Assembly (NCBI GenBank): GCA_917880885.1
Contig: OU862908.1
Coordinates: forward strand, 8,902,501-8,966,500
Source: Limnephilus marmoratus
Lineage: Eukaryota; Arthropoda; Insecta; Trichoptera; Limnephilidae
Direction: 5' to 3'
Length of the DNA stretch: 64,000 nucleotides
The notes under the pieces are model-generated. The model was not told the DNA's origin, did not search any database, and saw only the letters and a program-made list of their open reading frames with translations. Positions 45,481 through 57,007 of this stretch are shown here, piece by piece (positions within the stretch are counted from its first letter, which is position 1; each line of letters opens with the position of its first letter). The position numbers were made by a program, and so were the translations under genes.

Positions 45481-45929
45481 CATTTTGAAATATATTTAGC
45501 GATCTTAATAATGATGATTAAAAATAAACTGACATAGATACGAGACAAGTTAGACAGTCTATGTAAGACAAGATAGATAGTCTATATATTACTCGTAATA
45601 TAGGTCGACTAAAAACGCTAGAATCCAGAGCAATATATGTTAATATTTAGAGTTGGCAACACTGTAGACACGTCAAAGTAAGTATCTTGACAATTGTTGG
45701 GCAGTGAGAGGGGCGGGAGGGGGGGGGGGGGGGGGTATAGTCTGACACAATCTGAGTGGATTATGTTTCATACCAATGACCAATGACCTTATCGTATTTC
45801 TGAATTAAATTCAATCAACAGAGGTTGGAACCGCGTTCTCGCACTTGCAAATTGAAAATCGTAATACTATGTATATTGTCATCTCTCAAACCGCGAGTCA
45901 AACGAACTCGTATTTCGAATGACATAGTT

Positions 45930-46548
45930 TTGCGGCAGAGAGGGAAGGAGGGAGGATGGAAACGAAGGAGAGGGGGGGGGGGGGAAGGAGGCGGGGAAGA
46001 TGTAAGGAGAACGCGGGAGGGTCGGGATTCGCAGGAGGAGGGTAAAGCTCGACGGCCGGCGTAGGGCTCCTGACTAGCACTCCGAAGGTCGCGGGATCGA
46101 ATCCCGGCGTGGCAAATAAATTTTATTTGATTAATTTGTGGTATTTCACAATTTATTAATTTAAAGGCACGTTCCAGAGTGGAATATACTCTCAGTATCG
46201 CCCCGGTGTAAGACCACCATTCAGAATTGAAACGTTGCTTGAAATGGCTTTAGCCGTGTTTGGTAATTAAATCTGAATAGCCAAGTACTTCCCCACCTTC
46301 CTCCTACCTGTCTCCTTCCCCTCCCCACTAAAATTAAGCCTCACAACATACCCCAATTGGGGATGCCATAGTCCCACTGGCTCCAGACAGGAGCAGTTGG
46401 GACTCTTGTGCGGTATTCATGTAAAAAAAAGCGGGGAAAGTGGAATGGAATTGAGTAAGAAGGGGACGCGGGAAGGGAACGGCGACAGGAACCGGGACGC
46501 ATGAATTTCCTTGAGTGGCATTGCAACACATGCCGGGCACTCGTTAGT
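45930..46548 (+). mobile_element. Helitron-type fragment split by SINE C
   Basis: The G/A-rich tract at 45,935-46,040 resumes at 46,430 and ends GCAACACATGCCGGGCACTCGTTAG. SINE C (46,048-46,422) lies between, with head GTCGCGGGATCGAATCCCGG and 3' end GGGACTCTTGTGCGGTATTC plus an A-run. This is one of the best-kept SINE C copies. Confidence 0.68.
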
Positions 46549-46845
46549 AAATAATATAATATTCTCACAGGTATAATTTAAATATTATCTTATTCGTCTG
46601 ACACAAATGAGCAATGTGAGATAATAGTTCACGTGTAAGATCAAGCCAAGAATTTTTAAATATATTATTAATATTATTTTCCGTCGTATTTATTGTACGT
46701 GAACTGTCACCTTTAATTATTTTATCACACTAGTTCTCGACGCAAAATTATTTACACGACTCCCGATCAGTATTTTAATAATATTCAAGATCATAAATTA
46801 ACAAGTAACATACTGGTCTTATCGACGTATGGTACGCTCATAAAT

Positions 46846-46975
46846 AAGCATGCTAATCAACTGTACAGATTTGCTCATAAACGAGCATGCTTGGTTTGAG
46901 CATACTCATAAATAAGCATGCTCAAAGCCAACAATTAAACACACATGCTCTTTATGAGCATGCTCTAGTCACACA
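46846..46975. repeat. Cluster of GAGCATGCTC-type palindromes
   Basis: AAGCATGCT, GAGCATGCTT, GAGCATACTCATAAATAAGCATGCTC and ATGAGCATGCTC occur within 130 bp. A second cluster is at 51,283-51,440 on the far side of the transposon at 47,129-50,422. Confidence 0.7.
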
Positions 46976-47128
46976 TACGTCAACAAATGGAGGTCCATTC
47001 GCCTAGAACTAAATAAAATAATCTTATCGCTTTCAATGAAATTCTTTGAGAATCTTCTGGCTTCTGGCAAGATGTCAATAAATCCGAAAATGAGAAGATA
47101 ATAAAAAATAAATGCTATTTTCATTAGA

Positions 47129-50100
47129 TAGCCCAGTCAGCCTGTGTTTTTAGATGGAACTAAATAGTATAAAGCTAATTTTTTTCCATTTTTCCATTCA
47201 ATTCATTTTTCGATCCATTTTTGAATCTGATAGTATGTTCGATAGGCGTGTTATTCAGCAGCACCAGATGTTGGAGGGAGGGATGCCATGTTAAATTTGG
47301 ATTTTAATGACATTTTTGCAACAGCTTTAAGGTACATTAAATATCTACTGTCATTCAGACTTGCAGACCTTGTGCATCTATATAGTTTCAAGACAAAAGC
47401 CTATCCTACATCTTTGAGAATATTTTTGTCTGCCTGTTTATCATAAAACTGTAAAACTTTTGTGCGGAGATCATTTGATGAACTTAGCAATTCGTACGCG
47501 TTAATTTTGCCTTTGCCGAATAAATAAGACGTGGTATCACATCCTGTGATAGCATGCTAAAATAATATCACATCCTTCATATCGCCAATCTCTTCACGAA
47601 TCTTGCTGATGTCATACGTTGATGGTGTGCCAGAGGGTTTGTGAAAGAATAGTCGCACATTTTGACACTGTGGTAGCCCTAACAATAGAACGAAAAGATC
47701 AGTATCCTGTCCGACAACAACTACAGGCCTCCCACTTTGAATCTGGGAAACATCTATTGCTCTTCCGACCTCTTCAGTATCTGCATCTTCCTCCGCCACA
47801 AAGGTTGGAATGTTTGCTTCATTAAGCTTTTGAGAGAGCTGTTCAATAAGCTGGTTTTTGTTTTTTGGATTTGCCAAAAATTCATTTTGCTTCACAGAGC
47901 ACTCCATATTAACGTTGAATTTCATTTCTAGAGATGTTTTTTTTACTTCTCCGCATATGTTCGACCCCTTTTGTGGTGGGATAGTCAGGATACCCATCGA
48001 ATACAACATGACAATCTTTCCCATACCGTTTCATTACAGTGTCAACATACTTCTCTATGATGCTGCTATATGTTACTTTGTCAGGCCAAATAACACTGTG
48101 CAAAAGATACCCTCCATCTACTACATATATTTTTGGGGGCAAATTCTCAAAAACTTCGTTGCTAACTGTCCACTTTTCAAATATTTTCATAAGACTTGAT
48201 TTAGTTCCCTTTCTTATCATTTTATTGTTTTCAAATAAAGACAAAGGGTATGGGCTGAGTTCATAGTTGAAGTATTGTTTGAGATTATTTGTTCCTTGAG
48301 ACATACAAATAACCCTATTAAACAGATGATCAGGAATAATTGGCACTTCTTCAGATCTCACATTTATGCCACTTACTACGGAGCCTATAGTTTTAACTTT
48401 ATTTTTTCTTTTCAATTTAACATCTGCAAAATTATTTCCTTCGATGTCTTTCAAGTAGTTCATTTCTACATCATACGCTTCACCTCAGTTTACACCCGAA
48501 CTTGTCACTACTAGACCAGAGGATAAAGACATTAAATCTTTGCTCTGTCAGAAAGGATTATGGATACGCAGCCATCCGAGAAATTTACTAATATCTTGCA
48601 AGTCCCTTTCTCTTCTACTGCATCTTAGTTCAGTGTGCTGTTCGTTAAACTGAGTCAAGCAGTCAGAGAACTTCTCGAAAGCCTCACAAATTTGTAGGGA
48701 TCCAGGAGCGCAAGCAATGAAGTTGGTTAGCGTCCTCTCGCTTAATCCTCGTCCATGAGTAAGCACCCCTATGGATTTTGATGATCGTATTAATGTCTGC
48801 TCTATGGTCATGTCCATCCAGATACCGGTAAAAAATCCATCTGTACGCCGAACTGTAAAGAAACCTTTATTGACGAACCTTTCGAAGTCTTCATTTGACA
48901 TTTTCGTTTGTACACTCAACATTTGTTGTAAGTATTGTGCGGATTTGGCGTAGAGCAAATGTCCAGCAGCATGGAAATACGGTATCATTTGCTTGGCTGT
49001 ATTAATGTGCAAATTCCAATCGCCGATTCTCTCTGCCAGAATAAAGTCTAGAAACAAGTTCACCAATTTAAACTCTTGTAGCCACAGTTTTGAAGTTCTA
49101 CTAGTTTTAACCAAATCTTCATGCACTTCTTCTAGTCTTGTCATTATTTCATTTGGTTTACAATCTCTCATGGCGTCTTCAACAGTTGTTTGTTTGTTTA
49201 CGAATATCCTTAAAGTCGTTTGTAATCATTTCTTTAAGAGATGAACATTCCTCGAATAGCAGTAATATCAAAGCTGCCTGGGTCATCATGTGAGCTCTAT
49301 AAGACCTTGCCGTAAGCATGTCCTGACATAAGGTGAGGAATCGTTGATTTTCCATAAACAGAGGTCCACATTTCTTCGATTCCACTACCTTCCGTAAAAT
49401 TTCCTAAGCAACCAAGGAAACTCATTAGAAGATGGAATCCGCCTAGTCTGACGATTACTCCAGATATTCCACTTTCTGTAGAAGAGCTTGCAACAATGTC
49501 TACTGCCTTCAGGAAAAGTGGTTGGTCAAATGTCACAATACATGGCTGGCCAGCTAACTTGCTTTCTTTAGAAGCGTAACTAAGGGCAGAGTAAATAGCA
49601 GTCGGATTTCCTGGATCTATGTTTATAAAAGGCAAAGCCAGTACATAAGATGGTACAAAGTTTTGTCTACCATCGTAACAGTTTCGCATGTATCCAGACC
49701 ATCCAGGTAGTGAAACTGGCACAAAAGCAAAACTACATAACCAAAGCATGTTACGAGCTGAGACTAAGCATTGAATGGGCATATTTTCAGAAATGTTTTC
49801 TATTGTTAAGGACTTTAAGCCACTTTTCGCCTTTTTAGTATACATTAAAACTGGGACATTGAATTTACCTTCAAAGTCGCATGTCTTGATACGTGGAACT
49901 CGGACATCACTCGACACAGCTGTTTTTGGAGTCACAGGATTACAGTAGATCCGAGGAACTGGCTATTTTAGGAGCTAGTTCCTGTTGGATTTACAAAATG
50001 GTCACAAACACTCAAACCGGGCGAGGCCGAACTAAAATCCGCCCGCAGGGCCTAGCAGCAAAGTGAATAACTATTATTTCACGTTCACGATTTCCACTAG

Positions 50101-50422
50101 TACTACAAAGGGCACAGGACAGGCTAGGATAAGTCGGGATGTGAGGGAACAAGTTCCGACATCAGAGTGTCTCGGAGCGACGCAGGGATGGTGCGCACCA
50201 AGCATTCACGGTTGATATCTGGCGTTTACTAGCCATAAAGTACACATTAAAATATATAATTTTAAAGGTAATAATAGGGGCACAGGGGGGGAAGCAAGGG
50301 GGGTAGGGGCGGGGACTTTTTGTTAAACACTTGTCTAAATGGTAGTAGTCGATGGGGAAAAAATTAGCTTTATACTATTTAGTTCCTTCAACTGGTGTTC
50401 TACGACACAGGCTGACTGGACT
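47129..50422 (-). mobile_element. Academ-like DNA transposon, copy 1
   Basis: The left end TAGCCCAGTCAGCCTGTG and right end (inverse) TAGTCCAGTCAGCCTGTG continue into a shared AACTAAATAGTATAAAGC block (left 47,159-47,176). TAGA flanks both ends exactly (47,125-47,128 and 50,423-50,426). One decayed gene lies on minus. A 3-4 bp duplication and a protein with an XPG/PIN-like nuclease region fit what I know of the Academ superfamily; that assignment is inferred. Confidence 0.75.
47230..49932 (-). pseudogene. Academ-like protein, decayed
   Basis: Frames on the minus strand assemble in order. 49,932-49,300: YVLALPFINIDPGNPTAIYS, CIVTFDQPLFLKAVDIV and VRLGGFHLLMSFLGCLGNF. 49,300-48,550: AHMMTQAALILLLFEE and MIPYFHAAGHLLYAKSAQYL. 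48,463-47,909: IYVVDGGYLLHSVIW and VVFDGYPDYPTTKG. 47,950-47,557: EEDADTEEVGRAID and VVVGQDTDLFVLLLG. After a TAG comes HAITGCDTTSYLFGKGK. VVDGG, DAD and QDTDL look like the acidic residues of an XPG/PIN-type nuclease. Breaks: frameshifts near 49,310, 49,180 and 47,950; stops near 48,487, 47,534 and 47,402. The end LPPTSGAAE-stop at ~47,230 lacks the CXC domain found in copy 2. Confidence 0.72.
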
Positions 50423-50479
50423 ATAGAATGTGGTTTAATTTTGGAGGTAAAGGAACTATAAGAGGAAATAACCAGACAA

Positions 50480-51165
50480 AACCGGAAATATGTCATTTTT
50501 AAATCAAATTTTAACCGTAGATATTAACTCTTTTCCACAAAAAATTATAAATTTATTTCGAAAGACTGTTCTTTTATTTAATAAAGCTATGTTTTAAATT
50601 TTGAGAAAATATGTTGATTTTTAGTATAATTAGGTTTTACCGCTGGTCATTGGCAGATTTGTTATATTTTCAAACAAAATTTTGTACTATACAACATATA
50701 TATCAAATCAAATAACCATGCAGGAAAATAAATCAATAAATTATTTGGGAAAACTACTTTTCAGAATTTTAATTTTAATTAAAATAATATCATTAAAAAA
50801 AGATCCACGCCCTTATTTTGTGACGAAAATACTTCAGTTTGTCTATTTATTTACGGTCTTACAAACTAATATATTTAAAAAAAATACGTTCGTATTTTGC
50901 TTAGACATTATTTAAAAATTATAAATAATTTTGATCAAAAAATAATTATAAAAAGTACACAATTTTAATAGTTTTATCATTTTGAACATTTTTTAATGTA
51001 GGTATTTATCAAAGCAAAATTTTGAATGAATTGCTGGTATGGAGAATAATTCATCTTTATCTTTGGAACCGCTCTGTACAGTTGCAAGGGTACGATCGCA
51101 AGATCATCGTTCGACGAAATTTAAATTCTCGGCCGCTGGTTAATGGCTCTTAAGGGAATTTGTAA
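50480..51165 (-). repeat. Dispersed repeat K, inverse copy
   Basis: Homologous in inverse orientation to 41,875-43,420, without the ~860-bp insertion. It lies between the two Academ-like elements. Confidence 0.6.
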
Positions 51166-51282
51166 ATCTATTGTAGGTATTTTAGTGACCCTGTGTTCCA
51201 AACACATTCGTGATTCCCATAATAAATCACCAAAAGAAAAGTTATTTGCAAAGAATGTGCAGAAAACTAAGATGGGATCGAA

Positions 51283-51440
51283 ATGAGCATGCTCATAAGC
51301 AAGTGTTTCAAGATATGCTTAGAGCTCTTACCCTTCCACCAATGAATCAATGAGCATGCTAATTTGGTGTTCAGTACTAGCAACGTCACTGAAACACATA
51401 CTCATTAGTAGCATGCTCTCGTGCTACTAATGAGCATGTC
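51283..51440. repeat. Second cluster of GAGCATGCTC palindromes
   Basis: ATGAGCATGCTCAT, ATGAGCATGCTAAT and a 36-bp hairpin ACTCATTAGTAGCATGC / GTGCTACTAATGAGCATG occur within 160 bp. Confidence 0.65.
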
Positions 51441-51776
51441 TGCCAGGACTATTAGTTTCAGTAGAAGTTACTATCCGGTTTGGCAGTAGTTTCAACAATT
51501 TACTTATCTAATCTCTTCTGGAATCGAGTGAGATGCTCTGCGAGATGGACATGCACTTTGCGTAGGAAATAAGATACTGGCGGTATAAGACGTACGGCGA
51601 CAGTTGCATTTTTCGTCTATCAAAGCAAGGAAAAGCAACTACAGAAGTTGTGCGAGGAGAGGCTGTGCCTGCAATAGACATAAGCCGTTAAAGCAACTCA
51701 AGAGACCCCTGAAGACCCCATCGAAGCGATGGGTCCCCAGGAAAAGCAGAAGAAAACAAAAAGATACAAATACAAT

Positions 51777-52720
51777 TAGTCCAGTAAATGAATGGTCCAA
51801 AAGGAGGTGTAGAGTGCGTGAGCAGGAACCTAAGCGATTCTTTCAGGACTTGTTTAGGATGTGAACATACTAAAAGTCCTGACGTCTAGGTGGTGAGCTA
51901 GGGGGGGAGGGGGGGGGGGGAAGGTCCCGATTTTCGGTTTTCCATTTATATCTCAAAAACGGTGCATTGCAGAGGAAAACTCTTTTAGAATAAGTAAAAG
52001 CTCATAAAATTATCTACATCTTTTATTCTATACGTAATTTTGGAAATCCCAGCCGTTTTTGAGTTATACGCTCCACAAATGTCAATATTTTCGAAAAAAT
52101 CATTTTACCTCACATTTTTCATCAAACATTCGTTCATATCGTCTAAAATATTCATCCAAGAAAGAAATTTATTTGAAAGAAGTTGTCAATAATTTAATTA
52201 CCTTTTAGAATATATATACATATGTAAGTAAATCTCTAACCAGTAAATATTTACAGCAATTTTAAGTTTTTTCGTAAAATGTCGTCATTTTCAGAAAAAG
52301 CTGTTTTTTCTTACCAAATTATTAAGACGGGTTTTTTCTTCATGGGAAATTCTTGGGAAATTTGCACACAAGAAAGCAGGTAAGTTGTTCTCGGACAGAT
52401 GATTAGTGGAATTCATTTTATAATTATTATTATTGTAATGGGTGATTAGGTTAGTCGTCGGAGATGCTACAATAACGTGCTACGATGCTGTTCGAGTTGG
52501 TGAAAAGGCAATGAATGCGATAGTGGGCTTGACATTCTCAGACATCAAGTTGTCCCGCAAAGATCGGGCATTTCCAATGTCTTCTGTCAGCTCGTCGATA
52601 AAAATTCACGACGAAAAGGTTGCAGTTGACCCAACATTGCTGTTTCAGCGGATGTGTATAAGCAAACGATCAGATGAGGATTTGATGAAATTCCATGACC
52701 CATTTCCCTTGGCACTGTTC
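51777..52720. repeat. Left arm of the large inverted repeat
   Basis: The inverse of 54,127-55,079. It includes 52,444-52,720, encoding LVVGDATITCYDAVRVGEKA as on the right arm, and breaks off in GGCACTGTTC inside the coding region. A local change replaces TTTGAGTATGAGTTGG at 52,695. Confidence 0.85.
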
Positions 52721-54470
52721 TCAATAACATAATGTTACACTATAAACTTTATATGGATTCACGTTTTCATATCCTCTTTGGACGCGAGGGTCCTGGCAAG
52801 CGTTGTTCATCCATGGCATCGTCATTCTCAGTGGTGGATGTTCTTGCTGAAAGGGCTCTACGTCGTCTTCATCGTCGTCCTCGGCAACAGGCATGCTATT
52901 GAGGCATCTCCCTTGGCAGTGAAGGCACGCTGCAGAACAGGTCAGCATTGCTTTTCGGCATCCACATTTGCCAATTGCACAATCCTTGGTGTAGCGGCAA
53001 AATATCATTTTCAGAAGGACCTCCGGTGCTGGAGGATCTTCTGTTGTAATTGGCGCCAGGGTGTCTCCTTCGTGTTTCCACCCCCATTCTTCAGGGGACA
53101 GCTCAATCCCGAGCCACTGCTGAACTTGGTGGTGTGTCCGCCGGGAATGCTGTTTAGCTGCACTCTCTGTTGGAGGGAGGGAGCTGATGTCAGGCTTCAT
53201 ATTTGCCACGGACCTTGTGAACGATTGGGAGCGGTACTGGTTAACGGAGGTCTGTCTTTTTGGCGCCGCATACCATTTCAGGAAGCATTTATTTCCAGCC
53301 TCTTCAACCTCGTCGTGAGTAGAGGAGGGGTTGTAAAAGATCATTGCCGCTTGCTTGATCATTTCTGACTCCAAGTACAATTTTGAAAAGCCCACCTTGC
53401 TTCTCCTGAAAGTTGCAGACGTTGTATCGCATCCGGTAAATGAATGTAAAAATATGGTGTGTTCAAATCCACGATGCTGCATCTCTTGGGTGGACAGTGC
53501 TAATGTTTTGGTTTTCCCTCGTCCGGGTTTCAGCAACAGAATATCTTAGGTGGGAGGAGTGGAAGCAATCAAAAGGACAGTGAGGTCCACATCCTCACCA
53601 AAGACAGTCACAGAGTTGTGAAAGGATAGTTCCACAGCAGTCTTCACGATAAGGACGTCAGCATCATCGGTGGCCTGAAGAGTCTGTATCCCATTCTCCC
53701 GAAACTTTGTCTGTAGTAAGGAGATGAAGTTACTTTTGTTGGTAGGATTGGATAAAAAATCTTCCTGTTTAACGGGTATTGATTTGTTCCATGTCAAATT
53801 GATGTCTGCTGACCTTCTCAGTCTGTATCGTCGCATCTGTTCTTGTGATTTCGTACTATTGACTGGTTTTGCGTACCCATCAAATACCACAGTGCGAGTC
53901 ATTCCAGGATAGTGGTGGTTGACATAGGTGATATAACGATCACAAATTGCGGCAACGGAGGCATCTTTTTGTCAAATTACTCTGTATAATATAGATAATA
54001 TGTATAATATGATAGAAATCCTCCGTCCACAACTATGTTCATCTGAGACAGTAGAACAGTGTTTTTGGTAGGCTCGAATAAGCTATACAGAACAGATTTA
54101 TTTGTCTTTCGCATCCCACTTTCATTGAACAGTGCCAAGGGAAATGGGGCCAACTCATACTCAAAGAATTTCATCAAATCCTCATCTGATCGTTTGCTTA
54201 TACACATCCGCTGAAACAGCAATGTTGGGTCAACTGCAACCTTTTCGTCGTGAATTTTTATCGACGAGCTGACAGAAGACATTGGAAATGCCCGATCTTT
54301 GCGGGACAACTTGATGTCTGAGAATGTCAAGCCCACTATCGCATTCATTGCCTTTTCACCAACTCGAACAGCATCGTAGCACGTTATTGTAGCATCTCCG
54401 ACGACTAACCTAATCACCCATTACAATAATAATAATTATAAAATGAATTCCACTAATCATCTGTCCGAGA
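52721..54470 (-). pseudogene. Academ-like protein with nuclease-like region and CXC domain, decayed
   Basis: Minus-strand order. 54,412-53,985: LVVGDATITCYDAVRVGEKA, MSSVSSSIKIHDEKVAVDPT and MNIVVDGGFLS. A TA-rich expansion (about 53,975-54,010) breaks the frame. 53,960-53,549: AAICDRYITYVNHHYPG, TVVFDGYAKPVNSTKSQEQM, QATDDADVLIVKTAVEL and VFGEDVDLTVLLIA. After one TAA (about 53,548) comes LLLKPGRGKTKTLAL, FLHSFTGCDTTSATF, SLPPTESAAKQHSRRTHHQV and a tesmin/TSO1-like Cys-rich CXC module (about 52,890-53,000: CRYTKDC..GKCGCRKAMLTCS). Just upstream, AAAGCAG|GTAAGT and GGGTGATTAG suggest a ~62-bp intron (54,414-54,477). It is less decayed than copy 1: one stop and one local disruption. Confidence 0.75.
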
Positions 54471-55079
54471 ACAACTTACCTGCTTTCTTGTGTGCAAATT
54501 TCCCAAGAATTTCCCATGAAGAAAAAACCCGTCTTAATAATTTGGTAAGAAAAAACAGCTTTTTCTGAAAATGACGACATTTTACGAAAAAACTTAAAAT
54601 TGCTGTAAATATTTACTGGTTAGAGATTTACTTACATATGTATATATATTCTAAAAGGTAATTAAATTATTGACAACTTCTTTCAAATAAATTTCTTTCT
54701 TGGATGAATATTTTAGACGATATGAACGAATGTTTGATGAAAAATGTGAGGTAAAATGATTTTTTCGAAAATATTGACATTTGTGGAGCGTATAACTCAA
54801 AAACGGCTGGGATTTCCAAAATTACGTATAGAATAAAAGATGTAGATAATTTTATGAGCTTTTACTTATTCTAAAAAAGTTTTCCTCTGCGACGCACCGT
54901 TTTTGAGATATAAATGGAAAACCGAAAATCGGGACCTTCCCCCCCCCTCCCCCCTCTAGCTCACCACCTAGACGTCAGGACTTTTAGTATGTTCACACCC
55001 TAAGCATCCTAAACAAGTCCTGAAAGAATCGCTTAGGTTCCTGCTCACGCACTCTACACCTCCTTCCTTTACTGGACTA
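54127..55079. repeat. Right arm of the large inverted repeat
   Basis: The inverse of 51,777-52,720. It contains the 5' end of the gene and its upstream region, including a poly-G/poly-C tract near 54,938-54,955. Confidence 0.85.
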
Positions 55080-55084
55080 AATAT

Positions 55085-56045
55085 GGCGTGCCGTCTAATG
55101 TTGATTTATCAATCCTCCATAACTCACGAAGTAACACTTAACTTAGCGAGCAAAAAAACTTACGTTAACCCAGAAATAACAGAAAGAAGAAACTTTTCTA
55201 ATTTTCATGACGCCATAGCTTACCTTTCTAGAGATTTTTGAGAGTCACACGAACCAATTTCCGCTTCACATTTAAGTAGTAGGTACTTTCAATTTGCAGT
55301 ATGAAGTCATTTTACAAGGTCAAAATTATGAAGTCGGATATTTATGTTTGTAGTAGCTAGAGCGAAGTATAACAATAATATTACGATAAAACAGAAAAGT
55401 GTCAAAACAAAACATGTACTCGAGATTATAAGGTTAGGTTAACGATGTTTTTCTCATGACTTTTCTTCAATGTTATGTTTTGTCATAGAATCAAGACTAA
55501 GCGTGTATAAAGTAAAGCAGATAAAAGTCCCCCAATAACCAGTTTGCTGTTCGGTCTTTTTTCCTATGTGAAGTCAACGGCCGGCCATGATTTTGAATAT
55601 CAACTCGTGAAGGTGAAATTCAAACGCCCCAAAACATGTTTTATAGCTCTGGTATTGTCAAGAATAACACAAAAATAAAACAAAGCATCTTTGATTTGTC
55701 ATTTCAGAGACCAATACCTGACACATAATAAGAAGTTATAGCCGATTCTTAGTCAATTGGCATTAAATTTATATGAATTAGTTTTATTTTATGACACAGT
55801 GATAGACAGATAATTAAAAAAAAAATTATCTTAGGAACCGCATTTGAGTGAGGTTATCAAACCGGGAAAGGAATACCTGAACAGCGAATTTTATAGCAAG
55901 CATAGACAAACATCCTTAAAATTCATGGACATTCCATAGAAACGGAATACTACATAATGGGAGTAGTTTGCATTTGTTCATTTCGTTGATTTTTTTTAAG
56001 AGTGCCGTAGTCAGTATAGGTTAACAATATAGTTTGAATACGGAA
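55085..56045. other. Non-coding stretch
   Basis: No gene, terminal repeats or RNA recognised. Confidence 0.5.
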
Positions 56046-56049
56046 AGAA

Positions 56050-56290
56050 TTCGTTTATTTAGTTTAACGTCCGCTTAGGTTACTCTTTAATTATTCGTTC
56101 GTTTAGTTTATTCGTTAATTGGTAAACAATTCGGCGATACCAGGAAGCATAGTCCCACCTAGTGAAAACTGCGGAGAGCAGATCTCTTATACCGAAGGAC
56201 AAAAAAAAATCAGGAACTGCAAGATAACTCGGGCATGTGCCTAGTGTGGTAGTCGAAAAACATGTAAAAAATGTAAACAAAAAATTAGGT
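56050..56290 (+). repeat. LINE C-terminus and 3' tail
   Basis: The plus strand encodes VKTAESRSLIPKDKKKSGTAR-like sequence, then CTCGGGCATGTGCCTAGTGT, GGTAGTCGAAAAAC and an A-rich end. It is the same family as 63,300-63,418. Confidence 0.55.
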
Positions 56291-56783
56291 TTGCAAACAT
56301 GGGAAAAAAATGGTGATAAAATTATTCAAATTAAGATCAAGTTATTCAAATTTAAAATCCGTAGTTCAATCTTTCGGCGTATAAAAATAATTAAATGAAA
56401 ATAATCCACTTTATTTATACCACTATTTTTAATGAAAATTATAAACACGTTTTAAAACAGCGGTTAGCGCAATTAGTTTTGGTGGCGGGCCGTATGAACA
56501 TTTTTTGTCAATTTCTTTAGCGGGCTACGCGACGTTCGACGTCACTCGTGCGTATTCGAGTCTGCTTAGGCAGTGCACTTGTGCAACCTTATCTGGTTCA
56601 ACGCCTAATTTCTATGCATATTTTCCTTCAGGGCGCATTCCCCCCTTTGCATAAAAACAGAAATATGGCAGAATATATGGAATAAGCGCCGCAGGCGAAT
56701 AAAATTAAGTGACAATAAAAATACGTGATTTGAAATATCGTGATAGCTATTTTGGCTTTGCGGATTCGATCCTCTACTAATTT

Positions 56784-57007
56784 GGATACGTTTTAAGATT
56801 TTCACGGCCAAAAGCATTTTCGTTATTTGTTTTTGGGGTGTTATGCCGTGTTGCGCTATCTCCTTCTTTAGCCAACGTTTCGGACATCGTTGCAGTGTCC
56901 ATCATCAGGGCAGATCCGGCAGATCCGGTAGATGTGTCACACATCCGTTGGCTAAAGAAGGAGATAGCGCAACACGGCATAACACCCCAAAAACAAATAA
57001 CGAAAAA
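56784..57007 (+). mobile_element. Foldback element FB3 with 12-bp direct flanks
   Basis: The leader GGATACGTTTTAAGATTTTC is followed by inverted arms (CGTTATTTGTTTTTGGGG ... and inverse) and a short A-tail GAAAAA. CTCTACTAATTT is duplicated exactly at 56,772-56,783 and 57,008-57,019. The right arm is deleted between the tip and AGCCAACG, leaving one ribozyme-like core. Confidence 0.82.
56877..56908 (-). ncRNA. Hammerhead-ribozyme-like core in FB3
   Basis: Minus strand: CTGATGA, T, then GGACA...TGTCC (perfect 5-bp stem, loop CTGCAACGA) and GAAACGTT followed by GGC. GCC lies next to the core upstream, so helix I has 3 pairs (GCC/GGC). The T before the stem departs from the canonical core. The stem is kept between FB1 and FB3 although loop bases differ. 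Confidence 0.38.

Larger units (their letters stand above)
51777..55079 (-). mobile_element. Academ-like DNA transposon, copy 2, with ~945-bp terminal inverted repeats
   Basis: The outer ends read TAGTCCAGTAAA on both sides, sharing TAGTCCAGT with copy 1. AAT flanks both (51,774-51,776 and 55,080-55,082). The arms 51,777-52,720 and 54,127-55,079 are inverse copies, nearly identical but with several indels and substitutions. Examples are an 8-9 bp indel near 51,793, a 9-bp indel near 51,860, TGCATTGCAG versus TGCGTCGCAG near 51,965, and G-run differences. Total length (3.30 kb) equals copy 1. The left arm carries a sense fragment of the element's own gene. Confidence 0.75.

Noticed and set aside
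51604..51864. Cys- and Lys-rich 86-codon frame (RSCARRGCACNRHK) as a possible zinc-binding gene
   Set aside because: It runs across the left terminus of the Academ-like copy 2 into its repeat arm, and I cannot match it to a family.
51777..55079. Assembly palindrome as the explanation of the large inverted repeat
   Set aside because: The arms carry several distinct indels and substitutions and end with matched TAGTCCAGT termini and AAT flanks; an artefact would normally be identical.
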